Positions 12,428-27,721 of a DNA stretch of 64,000 nucleotides are shown one piece after another (the first letter of the stretch is position 1; every line of letters begins with the position of its first letter). The DNA lies in the NCBI GenBank assembly GCA_963930655.1, contig OZ005604.1:12906001-12970000 (forward strand). Direction: 5' to 3'. A program made the position numbers and the translations under genes. The stretch comes from Myrica gale. Its lineage: Eukaryota; Streptophyta; Magnoliopsida; Fagales; Myricaceae. The notes beneath the pieces were generated by a model. It had not been told where the DNA came from. It was given only the letters and a program-made list of their open reading frames with translations, and ran no database searches.

Positions 12428-14377
12428 ACCTATTGGGTAAGAGAATAGTGGTCGTTACATGAAAAAAAAATTAAATAAATGTAAAAGAAATAACTAAATT
12501 AGTCTGCCTTCTACGTGGTTTTAAATTTTCCTGCTGCTCCTAAGTTTGCAGTCGGCCCACATTGATCCTTAAGAGTACCTCGTATTATTTTTTAATAGAA
12601 AATATAAATATCATATTGAGACCATGTAAGTACGACAATTAAGCTAATATATATGCTAAAATCCTGACCCTAATTGACACATGGTCTTAGATTCCAACCT
12701 TACGTATCTATATTTCTTTTTGTTTATTTTTTTAAAAAAAATTCAGTCATTGCACTACTCATTTAAATTTTTATTTAGATAGTATTAAATGACGAGAAAG
12801 GATTATGTGAAAAATCAAACTGTGCAAAGTTATGCAAAATGGTAACTGTAATTTAAAAAACATATCAATGTTTTAAGATTGATCACTTCATTTTATTAAA
12901 TGAGAATATAAAATGACATGGTCCAATCTTAACTTGGCTCATTAAATGATATGACCAACCTTGAAATGATAGATTTGTTTATTTAAATTACGGCTGTTAC
13001 ATGGTTTTGCTTACTGAATAACATATATAACATCCATTATCTTGATGTCTTCTATAATAGTGATCTAAGACACGTGTCAAGCGTTAAAACATTTATTAAA
13101 AACATTTATTTCACAAGACAAAGACATTGGCCATAATTTTTGAAAACAAGATAACTTTCGAAAATCCTAATAGGCACTCGAAAATAATTAAGTCTTCAAC
13201 ATTATAAGTTGCAATAGAAGTCACATAATAATCTCAATTAATATGTCACCCTAATGTAAAAAAAAATTACATTATACACTTTCAAACCCTCACACCATTT
13301 GCCATGAGGTCCGACTATTAAAATCCATGAAAACTTTTAGCCATCAAAATCTATGTGGAATGTTAATTGAAAACTTATTATAATTTAGAAGTATAATGAA
13401 CAAGAATTAGTAGTTTAAAATATAGGTTGCAACTCAAGTGTGTTAGATGGTTTAAAATATGAATTTCTATAACTTCTGTAAAATGTAATTCATCTCCAAA
13501 CAACTCTTTTTATTTTGGTACACGAGTACGCCACAACTTGAGGATAATATTTCTGAAATATAAAAATCCAATGATTCGATGGCAAAAATTATTTTAAAAT
13601 TGTTTATAACCATTCCTTCACAAATTCCAATATATTCTTACCACCATCCAATATATTGTTTATAACCATTCCAATATTTTTTTTTCAATAGGATGGCCAA
13701 AATACTTTTTTTATTAATTTTTTTATGAAAAGTAGTCAAATGAAGTTTATAAAAAAATATTGAATGTTGTAAAAAATATTAATAGTTTTTAAAAAGATAT
13801 GTTGAAAATTGTGAAAAAACAACTGCAGGTGCATCCAAACAAGGGCGTTCGCAAGTTACATGACTGGTTTAAGAGTATTCAGATGGTCCATAGTTCATGG
13901 TGATCGTGTTAGGGTATTGAATTTGGTAAAAAAAATGAAGGAAAGATAATTTTTACTATTTATTATAGTGAAAAGTAATGATGGGATGAAGAGAGATAAA
14001 TTATATTGTAATTTTTTATTGTGTTAAAATTTTATGAAGCGTACAATTTTAGTAAACAATCATAACCTTTAAGTCCTACATAAATCGAAAGAGCACATGC
14101 AAAATGGTATCCAAGCGGGTTCACGGTTGAGGCACATGCTCAAGGCATGAAAACCAAAACATTCAGCAATCAGAATCAATCGCCTAAAACGATCAAAATA
14201 GATAATACTACTACCCCTGCAATGATATGAAGGAGCAATAAATTAACAATTTTTGTTCCAGAATCCCAGCTCTCCCAAAACTTATGAAAACAGAGTTCCA
14301 AAGTATGCTGGTCTACCATCTAAGTAAACATCAACCTAACCCGAAACTTGTACCATCTTTCCAAGAACCCTCTAGGC
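12428..14377. other. AT-rich intergenic region and RPL11 3' flank
   Basis: No gene, RNA or clear transposon is seen. There is a short direct repeat (TTGTTTATAACCATTCC, at about 13600 and 13657). The last 200-300 bases before 14378 probably contain the RPL11 3' UTR. Confidence 0.4.
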
Positions 14378-16951
<2,574 letters not shown>

Positions 16952-17029
16952 TTCTCAGGGTAACTGAGGAGAGGGCGCAGCAGCCGAAGTACAGAGATGT
17001 AGATGAGGAAGGGAGCCTAAGAAGGGGAC

Positions 17030-17037
17030 TAGGGTTT
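17030..17037 (-). promoter_or_regulatory. telo-box in the RPL11 promoter/leader
   Basis: AAACCCTA on the minus strand, about 80 bases upstream of the RPL11 ATG. A TATA-like GGATATAAGTAT lies just further upstream (about 17044-17055). Telo-boxes (interstitial AAACCCTA motifs) near the start site are characteristic of plant ribosomal protein genes and support coordinated expression in dividing cells. Confidence 0.75.
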
Positions 17038-17059
17038 ATCGTGATACTTATATCCCGTG

Positions 17060-18905
17060 CTGGGTGACAGCAGAGCCCCTGTCAGAATTGCTGTATTATA
17101 GGTGCGGTATGATGCAATTAAGGATGAAAACGTAATTCAAGAAAGTAATGAGACCAATAATTTAAAATAAGACAAATTACAACGGTACCTCTCAGACTAT
17201 CACCCACAATTAAATATTATATAAAAGTTTTAACTTATTATAACTAATTTTAAATTATATTTTTTATTATTATTTCATCCCTTAATATGTTATAATTATT
17301 TTGTCTAACTATTTTTGTCTCGTGTGAACATAACTTAACTTTCTTCTTACTTAAAAATAAAATAAAAATTTGCCCATTTTAAGCAAGTCATTTTTTTAAA
17401 ATTTTATTAAAGAAAAATCAGTTAATTATATATTATTTAATGGATCTAAAAATCACTAAAAGTACCTAAAAGGTTGGAAAATGGTCAAATGGATCCAAAT
17501 TTGTATAATTAGTTAGTTACGTATTGTTTATTTGGCTTTAGTCTTGATTTTGATTTTGGTTTCGAATTCAAAATTAAAGGTTTAAAATAAAGTTTTGAAA
17601 TAAGGGATTGTTTTATTGATTAAGTTGTAGAATTATTATTATTATCTTTTACTTATCATTATGTTCAAATAATTAACAACAAAAATTAAAATTAATTTTA
17701 AAAAATCAGAAAATATAAAAATAAAGGATATACCTTAAAAATAATTACACAAATATAAAAATTATAAATTTATTTAGAAAATACGAAAAAACAAAAAGTA
17801 AAAAAATCATGGAAAAATAATAAAGTAAATTAAAAAACTAATAAATTAAAACTCTCAAAAATATAATTTCATAATATCTAGAAAATACAGTAATTATTAA
17901 AGTTTTTATAGAAACTTTCAAAATAAATAAATTTTTGGGAAATTTTACTAAAATAAAGAGGCAAATTCAATTTACAAAAATCATAAAATAATTAATAAAA
18001 TACAAATAAATAAATAATATAGAAATAATTAAGTAAATACCATTAAAAAACTTGGAGACATTTAAAAAATAATAAAAAATATATACACTAGGCATTATTT
18101 GGTATCACGCTACTATTTCCATTAGTTATATAGTCATATACGTGCCTTATGACAATAAAGTTGTGTTAATATAGTTAATTAAGGAGAAATGAGGATGGGG
18201 GATTGTGGTTTATAGAGAGTAATATTCAATGATAAAGAGAGAGCTTTTGCAATATATCTAGTTGCTAGAAGCAATTGTAAGAAGATGATCCGGATTCCGG
18301 AGAGCATGGAATCTCTGTTGGATATAGGGCTTTTCACTTGTAGGACCAGTGAAACATGATGGTTCTAGTTTATAAGCGCCTGTATTTCCTCCGCGAAGAA
18401 TTCCAATCAGTCATCAGACCTAGCGTCACAACTTTGTCTATTTAAAACCGACACCTATATCAGGTAGGCCAATTTTTAAATAATTGTCACCTACATATAC
18501 ACCGTTAAGGGCAAAAATCGACCCTTAACGGTGGCGGTTTCCGATTATCCTAATTTAATATTTGACCATTTTTTTAGCATTTTACGCACGGTCCAATGTA
18601 ATTTTTTTTCTTTTGGTCCATTAATCACATATCAATAAAATCTAAAACTAATGATATCCAAAATCAATAAAATTAAAGATCCTCTTAAAAGATAAGATGA
18701 GAATTTAAAGTCAAAACTAATAAAATTCATAATCATTAAACTTACAGAACATCACAACAAGATGAGAATCTAAAGTCTCAACCAATGAAGTCTGTGATTG
18801 TAGAGTGTTCATCAATGATTACATCTCTTGAACATCCAATTACAATATGTTGTATTATCTTTTGGGAAGCGAAAACCACTTGAAAATTTTAAAAAAACAA
18901 TTTGG
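17060..18905. other. very AT-rich intergenic region
   Basis: Long AT-rich stretch with no ORF of substance. A short hairpin (CCGTTAAGGG ... CCCTTAACGG) sits at 18503-18534, possibly the middle of a small degraded foldback repeat. I see no gene. Confidence 0.45.
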
Positions 18906-19350
18906 TTTTTTTTTTAAAAGGTCAGAGGGCTCAGGGGAAAAAAGTCCAGGCCCCAGGGGAGCCGGGGGTTAAATTTGACAATTAGATTTTTTATTTTATT
19001 TTTAAAAAAAGGGGTCAGAGAACTCGGGGAAATTGGGGACCCACGGGGGGACCGGGGGAGTCGAGGGAAAAAAATCCAGGCCCCAGGGGAGCCTGCCAGC
19101 CTGGGGAGGGATTCCTGGGGGCTCGAAAAAATGGGGGACACGCAGGAGCCTGAGGGCCTAGGGAAAAAAAAGTACAGGGGAGCCTGGGGAGGAATTCCTG
19201 GGGCGTTAAAAAAATCACGGTGTTCCGGTGTCCTGGGACCCGGTGTCGTGTAACCTGAAAACTAGGAATAAAATCGAGATTTTTGCAAAACCTTAAACCG
19301 TCAACCCGGTTCCGGTACAACCGGAATTTTTCGGTGGCACTGAACAACCC
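18906..19350. repeat. GC-rich, internally repeated segment
   Basis: A G-rich plus strand with imperfectly repeated units such as CCAGGCCCCAGGGGAGCC (twice), GGGGAGGGATTCCTGGGG and GGGGAGGAATTCCTGGGG. It ends near CACTGAACAACCCTA, which resembles the end of CCGG-rich hAT MITEs, and CCGGT motifs occur at 19223-19320. No matching left end was found. The open frames here are low-complexity. Confidence 0.4.
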
Positions 19351-19360
19351 TACCACCAAT

Positions 19361-21450
19361 ATTGGATTTGGAGTGTGATCTATTCGAACACATCAGTGTT
19401 TTCCTTATTTTTCTTTTAAATTTCTTTTTAGACACTTAACAAAATGTATAAGCCAGGTTAAGATAGTAACAAAAAAATTTAGAACACTTAAACCCGCGTT
19501 ACAATATAAATATCAATTATAAGTTAAAGTCTCGCTTGCAAACGATAATATTCAAACACACCATCGAATATTTGTGCTTTAGCTTTAGTACTTTAAAATT
19601 AGATTGACATTTAAGTTCTCAAAAAAACATCCAATAAGAAAAAATATATCTCTTTGTTATGGTTCAGTTTGAAATATTAACAAACTTTTGGTGTGACATG
19701 GCAAGCATAATTGCATCAACATGTATAAATGTTTTTTCTTCAAAAAAAAACTAAAAATAATTGAAGAAAAAAGAATAATTTTTTTTCTTTTATAAAAAGA
19801 ACAGAGTGAGAAAGTGTTAAGTACCGGAGGCAGCTACGTACGGTGGTTGCCCTCTCTTCATTGAAGTCACGTTTCACAATCTCTCACTTTGCTTTTTATG
19901 TCTAACATTGGTATCGAAGCGAATGCGCTCTTCCAGTAGTTGCAAGCACCTAAAGAGCAGTTGTTGTAGCCATTGTGGGCCCAACAAGGCTTCAAGGTGT
20001 TGTGTCGCTTGCCGTTCAGACCACCACTACAAATCACGTAGATTTGATTATAATATATGTTTTAGTTGACGATGTATAGATACATATATAGTTTTTTTAG
20101 ATATTAATAAATATGATGTTATTCATATTTTTATCTTTATTGATAAACACACGCATATATTTTGTGATTGGGTCTACGGTATAAAATGTATATTCACAAA
20201 CATTGCTCGGGTACTAACAAAATGAATTGCTTTTGGTACTAACTTAATTAACAAGTAAAGATGAGATAACATGTCTATTTATTCTTGGAGAGCAAGTAGT
20301 ATTGACATAAAATAGTTATTGCCTTAGTTGAGCAAATATGAGGGCTAGAGACCATGTGTAGATATCCTACTATATATGTTGTCTGCTGAAAATCAAACGT
20401 GAGAGTTCTTTTGGTGCCGTAGGAAGGCAAGCAAAATTGATGTGAACCTCGTCAAGAATAACGAGACCCAACAACGAATGGGGAACCTAAGATCGTTCAA
20501 CTCCTTGACTCGTGCCCTCGTAACCGGAACAATGGGGACTTGAACTGGATCCTTCGAAGATGTGCCTTGATTTCCATAAAAAAATGAGGACTTTGGTTAA
20601 GCACATGGGTAGGGATTAGACTATATATATACGGTGTTTGTCACTCACTAAAAAATAAGCAGTACAAAGACTATCTCAAGTATAGGAGTTTTGTCGTGTA
20701 ATAATTAACCTAAAGGCCAGATTGTCTCATCAGCGAAAATGGATTAATTTCAAACTCGGGTAAAAACAATGAGAAAATATTCACTAGAGAATGAATATTT
20801 GGGAGGGTTGAGGCAACTGATTGTATGAGTTGGGTTCGAGCAGCTTGAGAGAGGAGTTTTAGTTTCCAACTAAAGATGCTTTGGTCAATTTTGAGAATGA
20901 TTTCCTTGAAACTTTGGATGTTGTACGGTCAAGAGATAGGGGAAGGCCCAGGTGTTCAGAGTTAAAAAGTGGAAGAGTGAACTACTAGGGTATCCTTGAT
21001 TTTCCTTGCAGTTTCAGAATTTGTGTTTGAGCTGATGAGGAGGGAAGATTTGTGGGGATTAATTGATTGGCCCGACCAAGATTTGAATTTAGAGAGGGAA
21101 CGAGCAAAAACTTGATCTTCTCTAGCAGTAGCTTGACTAAATAGAATGAGATAATCTGCGAATATTCACTAGAGAATGAATATTTGTGAGAGAAAAGATG
21201 ACGAAACTTCGGAAAACTCACCGAGAACTTCTTTGAGAAGATGTAGCAAATTTGGATCTCTCTAATGGGATGTTCAAGGTCTAATTTTTTATGAAAAGAT
21301 TTTATTTTTATATTCCATTCCTCATTTCACTCAGAGCATTTAGGTTCTAGTTCGTTTAGATAAGTTCAGAACTTTCGGAATTAAACATGCAGAAACGATT
21401 TCTTTCGTAGGGGTCAATCTCTGTAGATTTCGTTTGTAGGGTCAATCTCT
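19361..21450. other. intergenic region with a possible LTR/primer-binding-site relic
   Basis: No gene was recognised. At about 19900-19921 the string TCTAACATTGGTATCGAAGCG resembles an LTR end (..AACA) followed by a degenerate initiator-Met-tRNA primer binding site (TGGTATCAGAGC), so an LTR relic may lie to its left. A 26-base direct repeat with palindromic ends (AATATTCA...TGAATATT) occurs at 20776-20801 and 21161-21186. Confidence 0.35.
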
Positions 21451-21850
21451 GGTGATGACGTTAAGCCGATGAGTGAGTGCATTGAAGAATATATACACTG
21501 AACAACGAAATTAAATATAAATACATTTTGGAAGTAATAACTGATGTTGAGAAGGTAGTCAACACAATTAGTTTACTGTATCCTTAAATATGAGATATTT
21601 ATGCAAGTCTGTTTGTTATGTACTTGTGCTTTGACCGAGTCATTCGATGTTGGTGATGACGTTAAGCCGATGAGTGAGTGCATTGAAGAATATATACACT
21701 GAACAACGAAATTAAATATAAATACATTTTGGAAGTAATAACTGATGTTGAGAAGGTAGTCAACACAATTAGTTTACTGTATCCTTAAATATGAGATATT
21801 TATGCAAGTCTGTTTGTTATGTACTTGTGCTTTGACCGAGTCATTCGATG
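21451..21850. repeat. perfect two-copy tandem duplication, 201-base period
   Basis: Bases 21451-21649 and 21652-21850 appear identical over 199 positions, from GGTGATGACGTTAAGCC to GAGTCATTCGATG, separated by two bases. A smaller duplication (a GTAGGGTCAATCTCT-like unit) lies immediately left, at 21405-21450. There is no coding content. Perfect identity implies a recent duplication or an assembly artefact. Confidence 0.85.
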
Positions 21851-22479
21851 CGATCTTTCTAGGTCAAATATTCCAGACAACATTGGATCTCGTGCATGAT
21901 AAATAATCTTGTATAAATTCTCAACAAGAAATCCACCAGTCTCTTGACAAAGCAGTATATTCAGTATATCTGTATTGAGTTGGACTAGAAAAGACATCAT
22001 TGGTCGGTGAAATTTTTGAGAAAATATTTTTTCGAAATTAATATATGTATATTTATTTGTAAAATTATTTTGGAAACAATTTGAGAGTCCAACGGGTTAT
22101 AGACTCAAGGTGTGAGATCGAGAAGACTTAAAGATTAATAAAAATCGAAGAGACAATCATGAAGAGATCGACAAGATTAAGAGAAGATTCAGGATTGTTC
22201 ATAAGAGATCTAGTAAGTAAATTTCCGCAAGCAAACTTTCAATATTTATGCCTCTTAGTCATTTTTCCCAATTATATGGTCATGAGTAATCTTTTCATTT
22301 CGAAGAAACCGGTTTTAAGCCCGACTGTTCAATTTGTTATGCTTGGTGCATTCAAGTTGGTTTTTTGTTTGACAATCCTCCAAATTTTGACCCAAATAAC
22401 TACACTACATTGTAAATTACTATTGATCTATAAGCTAAACAAGATTTTCAACTATCACGACTTTCACATATATCAATAA
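21851..22479. other. intergenic, nothing recognised
   Basis: AT-rich sequence between the tandem duplication and the LTR of the copia element. The plus-strand frame at 22159-22479 has no recognisable domain. Confidence 0.4.
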
Positions 22480-22876
22480 TCATAATGCGGAATTAATCAT
22501 CAATAATAAGACACATAAGAATCCATGTGATGAGACCTCTTCTGCTTTCCTTTCCCCTTTCCTTTATCTATGTTGTTTCAACCTGTAAAATAATAGCGTA
22601 GAAATTGTTTCTCCCATTTCACCCTTTGAACTTTCCTCAACAAAAATTAATGAGAATCCTGATAGTTAAATAGGGTAGAGAGGACAATTTTTCCATGTTA
22701 AAAAATAACGCAACACTCCCCATCAGAGTGGGCAAATGAAAAACAACTTCCCCTAGAAAATCTCACTAAGTGAACATGCGTTAACTTCCTATAGAGCTGT
22801 TACCTTATTTATTTAGAATTCAAATAATGTCTAATATTTTCCATTAAATAAGTTATGTGGGACATTAAATCCAACA
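22480..22876 (-). repeat. 3' LTR of the truncated copia element
   Basis: On the minus strand the LTR starts TGTTGGATTTAATGTCCCAC at 22876, immediately after a polypurine tract (AAGTGGAAGAA). The LTR end is placed approximately, near an ATTAATTCCGCATTATG motif typical of copia LTR ends. No second copy of this LTR occurs in the window. Confidence 0.6.
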
Positions 22877-25800
22877 TTCTTCCACTTGGCCCATGTGACA
22901 ATGACAATTACTTGAATTTATATGGTAAACATAATACGCACATAATATCAGTTTATTTGCACCTTAGTGTGATTATGTTAATATCATAGTTAAATAATTC
23001 ACTAATACAAGTAATGGCGGTAAACATCATTAAAGTGACATCTTCCCTTCCGTGCACTACAATACTAGTAAATCACTTAATTATGATCTATAATGAGAAG
23101 TATCAATAAAGTCTCTATAATGTCTTTGTCAAAATACGGTTCTTGTTATCAGTAATTCATCTCCATAGTTACGTAATTGATGGTAAACAAGAAACAAAAC
23201 ACAGTCAATGAGATCTCTAGAATTGTCTTAGAGCAGAAAAAACATAAAGATCCAAAACATACCTCAGGGTTCGTACCCAAGACTCATACGATCAAAGTGT
23301 TCCCTAAAAGTCTTTGGTGGTAACATTTGAGTTAAAGGATCTGCAATAATGAGCTCAATCTTGATATGCTCTATTGACACTCTTTGTTTATGAACTTCCT
23401 CCTTAACGGCTAAATATTTAAACTCCATGTGCTTAGCGCCTTTAGAATATTTGTCGTTCTTGGAGAAACTAACTGCTGCAAAATTATCACAATACAGTCT
23501 CAACGGCTTGGCAATACTATCGACAATTCCAAGCCTTGAGATAAAATTCCGTAGCCATAAAACATGAACTGTGGCCTCAAAGCATGCCACAAATTCAGCT
23601 TCCATAGTAGATGCTGCTATGACAATCTGTTTGACACTTTCCATGATATTGCTCCTCCAGCTAATAGAAACATATAACCAAGAGTTGACTTATGACTGTC
23701 AACACAACCGGGGAAATCTGAGTCGGAGTAGCCAATCACCTCCAACTGATCACACCTTCTATATGTGAGCATGTAGTGTCTTGTTCCTTTTAGGTACCTT
23801 AACACTTTCTTTACAGCTTTTCAATGCTCCATTCTGAGATTACTTTGGTATCTCCCGAGCATACCAACTGCAAAACTAATGTCTGGTCTCGTACAAGTCT
23901 GTGCATACATTAAGCTTCCAACAACAGATGCAGAAGGAATAATTTCCATCATCTTCCTTTCCAAAGCATTCTGGAAGCTTGTTTAAGTCCATAAATTGAC
24001 TTCTTTAATTTGCATACCATGTACTCCTTTCCTTTAATCAAGAAACCTTCAGGTTGATCCATGTAGACCTCTTATCTAAATTCTCATTCAAAAAAGTAAT
24101 TTTCACATCCATTTGATGTAAATCTAAATCGAAATGAGCCACCAGAGCCATGATGAACCTAAGAGTCCTTTATCGATACAGGAGAGAACGTCTCTATGTA
24201 ATCAACACCTCCTTTTTGAGTTAAACCTTTCGCAACAAGTCTAGCTATATGTCGTTCGATATTGCCTTTACAGTCATGTTTGGTCTTAAAATCCCATTTA
24301 CACCCGACTATCTTAAAACCTTCAGGCAATTCAACGACGTCCCAAACTTCATTTTGTTCCATTGATTTCAACTCATCATTTATGACATTGATCCATTTTA
24401 CAGAATCACTACTTTCAATGGCTTGTGAAAACAAAACCGGATCTTTACTTGTTCCTAAATCATAATCAGAATCTTGCAGATATACCAAATAATCATCTGA
24501 AATAGATGATCTCCTTTCTATTTGAGATCTCCTTAATACTATTTCCTATGATTGTTCTGCAATTGGTTCATTGGTGATGATCTCATTATGGAGTGATTGA
24601 CCACCAGATTGTTGTTCAACATTGTCATGTTGTTCAACAACTGGTGAAACAACAATATCCGTTGAAGTTACAGGTATTGGGACTGACACCCGAACTTCTT
24701 GGATGACCACTTTACGTAATACATCACTCCCACTATTTTCACCATTTTCAAGGAATCTTGTATTTCCGATTTCAACAATCCTCATACTATGGTTGGGACT
24801 GTAAAACCTATATACCCTTTGGACTTCTCTGGGTATCCAATAAAATACCCGCTTACAATTCTAGAATCCAATTTATTTTTATGTGGATTGTAGATTGTAG
24901 CCTCCGCTGGACAACCCCAAATGTAAAAGTGTTTCAAGCTTGATTTTTTTCCTGTCCACAATTCAAAATGAGTCTTTTGAACTGCCTTAATAGGAACCCG
25001 ATTAAGCAAATAAACTGCTGTCTTAAGAGCTTCCATTCACAATGAAATGAGTACTGATGAGTTACTCAACATATTCCTAACCATTTCTATAAGAGTACGA
25101 TTACGCCTATCAGTTACACCATTCTGCTGAGGCGTACCAGACATTATGTATTGTGCACAAATACCATGCTTTTTTAGGAATTTAGCAAACGATCATGGAT
25201 ATTGTCTTATTCCATCATACCTTCTATAATGCTCACCACCTCTATTTGATCGAATGATTTTCACCTTTCTATCTAATTGTTGCTCAGCTTAAGCTATATA
25301 TGCCTTTACAACATTTAATGCCTGAGATTTTTCATGCAACAAATAGACATAACAGTAACATGAAAAGTCATCAATAAAGGTTATAAAATATTTTTCTCCA
25401 CCAAAAGATGGTGAGTCAAAAGGTCCACAAATATCAGTATGGACAATCTCCAAAAACTCTTTACTTCTTATGACACCTTTCTTTGTATGTTCGGTCTGCT
25501 TTCCTTTAATGCAATCCACACATACATCAAAATATGTAAAGTCAAGATTCATAAGAATATCATCTTTTATCAATCTTTCCAATCTTTTATCAATCTTTCC
25601 ATTCTTTCTCTGGATATGTGATCCAGTCGTTTATGCCACAAGATAGAAGAACTCTCATTAACTCGGTTTTGTTTAATTCCAACATTATGATGCAGGGTCA
25701 AAAGAGTTTGAGTAAATTTTTTGTTGAGATTAAAACTATATAAACCTTCATATAAGATATCGGAACCAACAAATGAGTCATTCATAAAAAACTGAAAACC

Positions 25801-25965
25801 TTTGTCTTTAAAAACAAAGAAATATCCTTCAAAATCAAGTCTCGACATGGAAATTAAATTTCTAGAAATAGTAGGAACATAAAGAGTATCAAATAGGTCC
25901 AAATAAAGAGTATCAATGACATATATTGTTCACTTGATCAATTTTAACACTTGAAAAAATCGAAC
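22877..25965 (-). pseudogene. 5'-truncated, degraded Ty1/copia polyprotein
   Basis: Fragments occur in the copia order on the minus strand: GAG-pre-integrase (about 25902-25570, LWHKRLDHIS-type motif), integrase core (25582-25289, with VHTDICGPF and FITFIDDFS), integrase C-terminal part (25036-24782), reverse transcriptase start (24488-24159, with KWDFKTKHD and RLVAKG), and RNase H with the SDSDFPGC-type and STMEAEF motifs (23805-23264). They are separated by stops and frameshifts, and gag and the 5' LTR are missing. A short tandem duplication disrupts the frame near 25570-25600. It cannot encode a working polyprotein. Homology seems to end near 25965. Confidence 0.88.
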
Positions 25966-26103
25966 CTCAGCAGTGGTTCTCTAGAACTATAACAAATGGC
26001 GAAAAGAACTAGCCAGGAAGGAGGTTGGGCAAGTTTAAAAGTTTTGGCGACATATTCAGAGCAAACCAACTGATTTTTTTACAGCAAGTAACAGGGTCTT
26101 GCC

Positions 26104-26622
26104 TAGGGCTGCACAACCGGAATGCGGTCCGGTTTTTCGGACCGCATTGCGGTCCTTAAATATTATAGGACCGGACCGGACCACTTATAAGTGGTCCGGT
26201 CCGGTCCGGTTTCACTAAATGCGGTCCGGTCCAGACCACTTAAGTGGTCCGGACCGGTTTTAATTTTTTTCAATTTTTTTAATTTTTTAAAATTTTTTCA
26301 AAATTTTTTTTAGGTTAATTTCAAATGGGAAGTGTATATAAAAATGTTAAGTTTTAGTTTAGATAAAAATTAAACGTTTTATGTTTATAATTTGTATTAA
26401 AAATATAAAAAATATATATTTTTTTATTTTTTTAATAAATGCGGTCCGGTCCGGTCCGGACCGCATTTATTATTAAAGAGGACCGGAACGGACCAGATAA
26501 CCGGATTTATCCGGTCCGGTCCGGACCGGACCGCATTTTAAGAAAAAGGACCGGACCGGACCGGAAATCCGGTCCGGTTTTCCGGTCCGGTCCGGTCTGC
26601 GGTCCGGTTCTGTTCACCCCTA
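26104..26622. mobile_element. CCGG-rich hAT-type MITE with perfect 8-base target duplication
   Basis: Begins TAGGGCTGCACAACCGG and ends CTGTTCACCCCTA. It is flanked by a perfect 8-base duplication GTCTTGCC (26096-26103 and 26623-26630), the size expected for hAT transposition. The interior consists of runs of GGTCCGG/CCGGACC on both strands around an AT-rich centre (26260-26440), so the element can fold back. It has no transposase; the frames inside are artefacts. Confidence 0.85.
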
Positions 26623-26630
26623 GTCTTGCC

Positions 26631-27721
26631 TTAGATAAGTTGTTGCTACAGATGTCATGCAGGCAAATGCTCAGATGTACCAAACTCCTGGCATTGCAAA
26701 TTGCAAACGGTTGTCCAGACCCGAAGTCAAAGCTCAACATGGTTCACTTTTTAAATGAATCTTAGTTCTGCAATTTTCCATAATTCTTCTGGACAACTCG
26801 TGTGATCTTTGTCTCCCACAGAAAATGCCTAGACTTTGTCCCAAAAGCAACATTAAAAAGAGCTCTCAAGGTCAAAGCAGCATTACCTGAGTACAAAAGA
26901 GGACAATTTTAGAAATTTCATCTTGTATGTAAGAGAATGAAAAGTAGAAACATCAGATAGCGGAACTTCAAAAAGCCGCCAAGCCAAATTTGTTACAAAA
27001 TACAAGAAGATAACGTGGATCATAACGGCAAATTTTTTTCTTTAATGTGAAGCCAGATTGGTTTGACAAATAAGAAAGCTTCTGAAAGATATATCAAACT
27101 GCTTCACCGCCTTCACCCATGAGGCTGCATAATCTTCCATATTTGTGCTTCATAGCGTCACATTAGAAACAGCTTTCAATGCGTACAAAGAAACCACAAT
27201 AAACAAAAGCATATTCAACAAATCCAAGTAAAAAGAACCACCATCAGTAGAACAGACACAAGCGCAATCAAGAGCTATTAAACTAAAGTCCAAAGAGCAA
27301 GTTTACACATTTATAAAGCAAGTTAACATATTAAGTTAACCAAAGATGTGGTGTCAGAGCGGCAATGCAGAAGATGACTTACCTTATGACTAATTCTTTG
27401 ATAGTTGATTCAAGGTAGGTTATTCAACCCCCAACAATTTAGTCCTCAGAGCCAAGTTCACCAGCATAGGAAACATCCACAGGAACAACCACTGGTAACA
27501 TGCTTATGCAGCATCGTAGGACAGTCTGTTTTGGACCATATACCAACCAAGCACAACTAACTAGCAGAGTTCAAACTCCCTCACAGTTGAACAAACTAAA
27601 CCTACCATGAAGTTCTTATCAACCATAGCCCAAGCGAGATGACTCACCAGCCACAAAACGATCCAATCACCTATATCTAGTTCCTTCAGTCAATAAACCA
27701 CAAATCAGTCATGTTTTACAT
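26631..27721. other. 3' flank of the AEF1-like gene
   Basis: Contains no recognisable gene. The part nearest 27721 should include the 3' UTR of the minus-strand PPR gene; GT/AG-like strings occur, so a spliced 3' UTR is possible but unproven. Confidence 0.4.
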
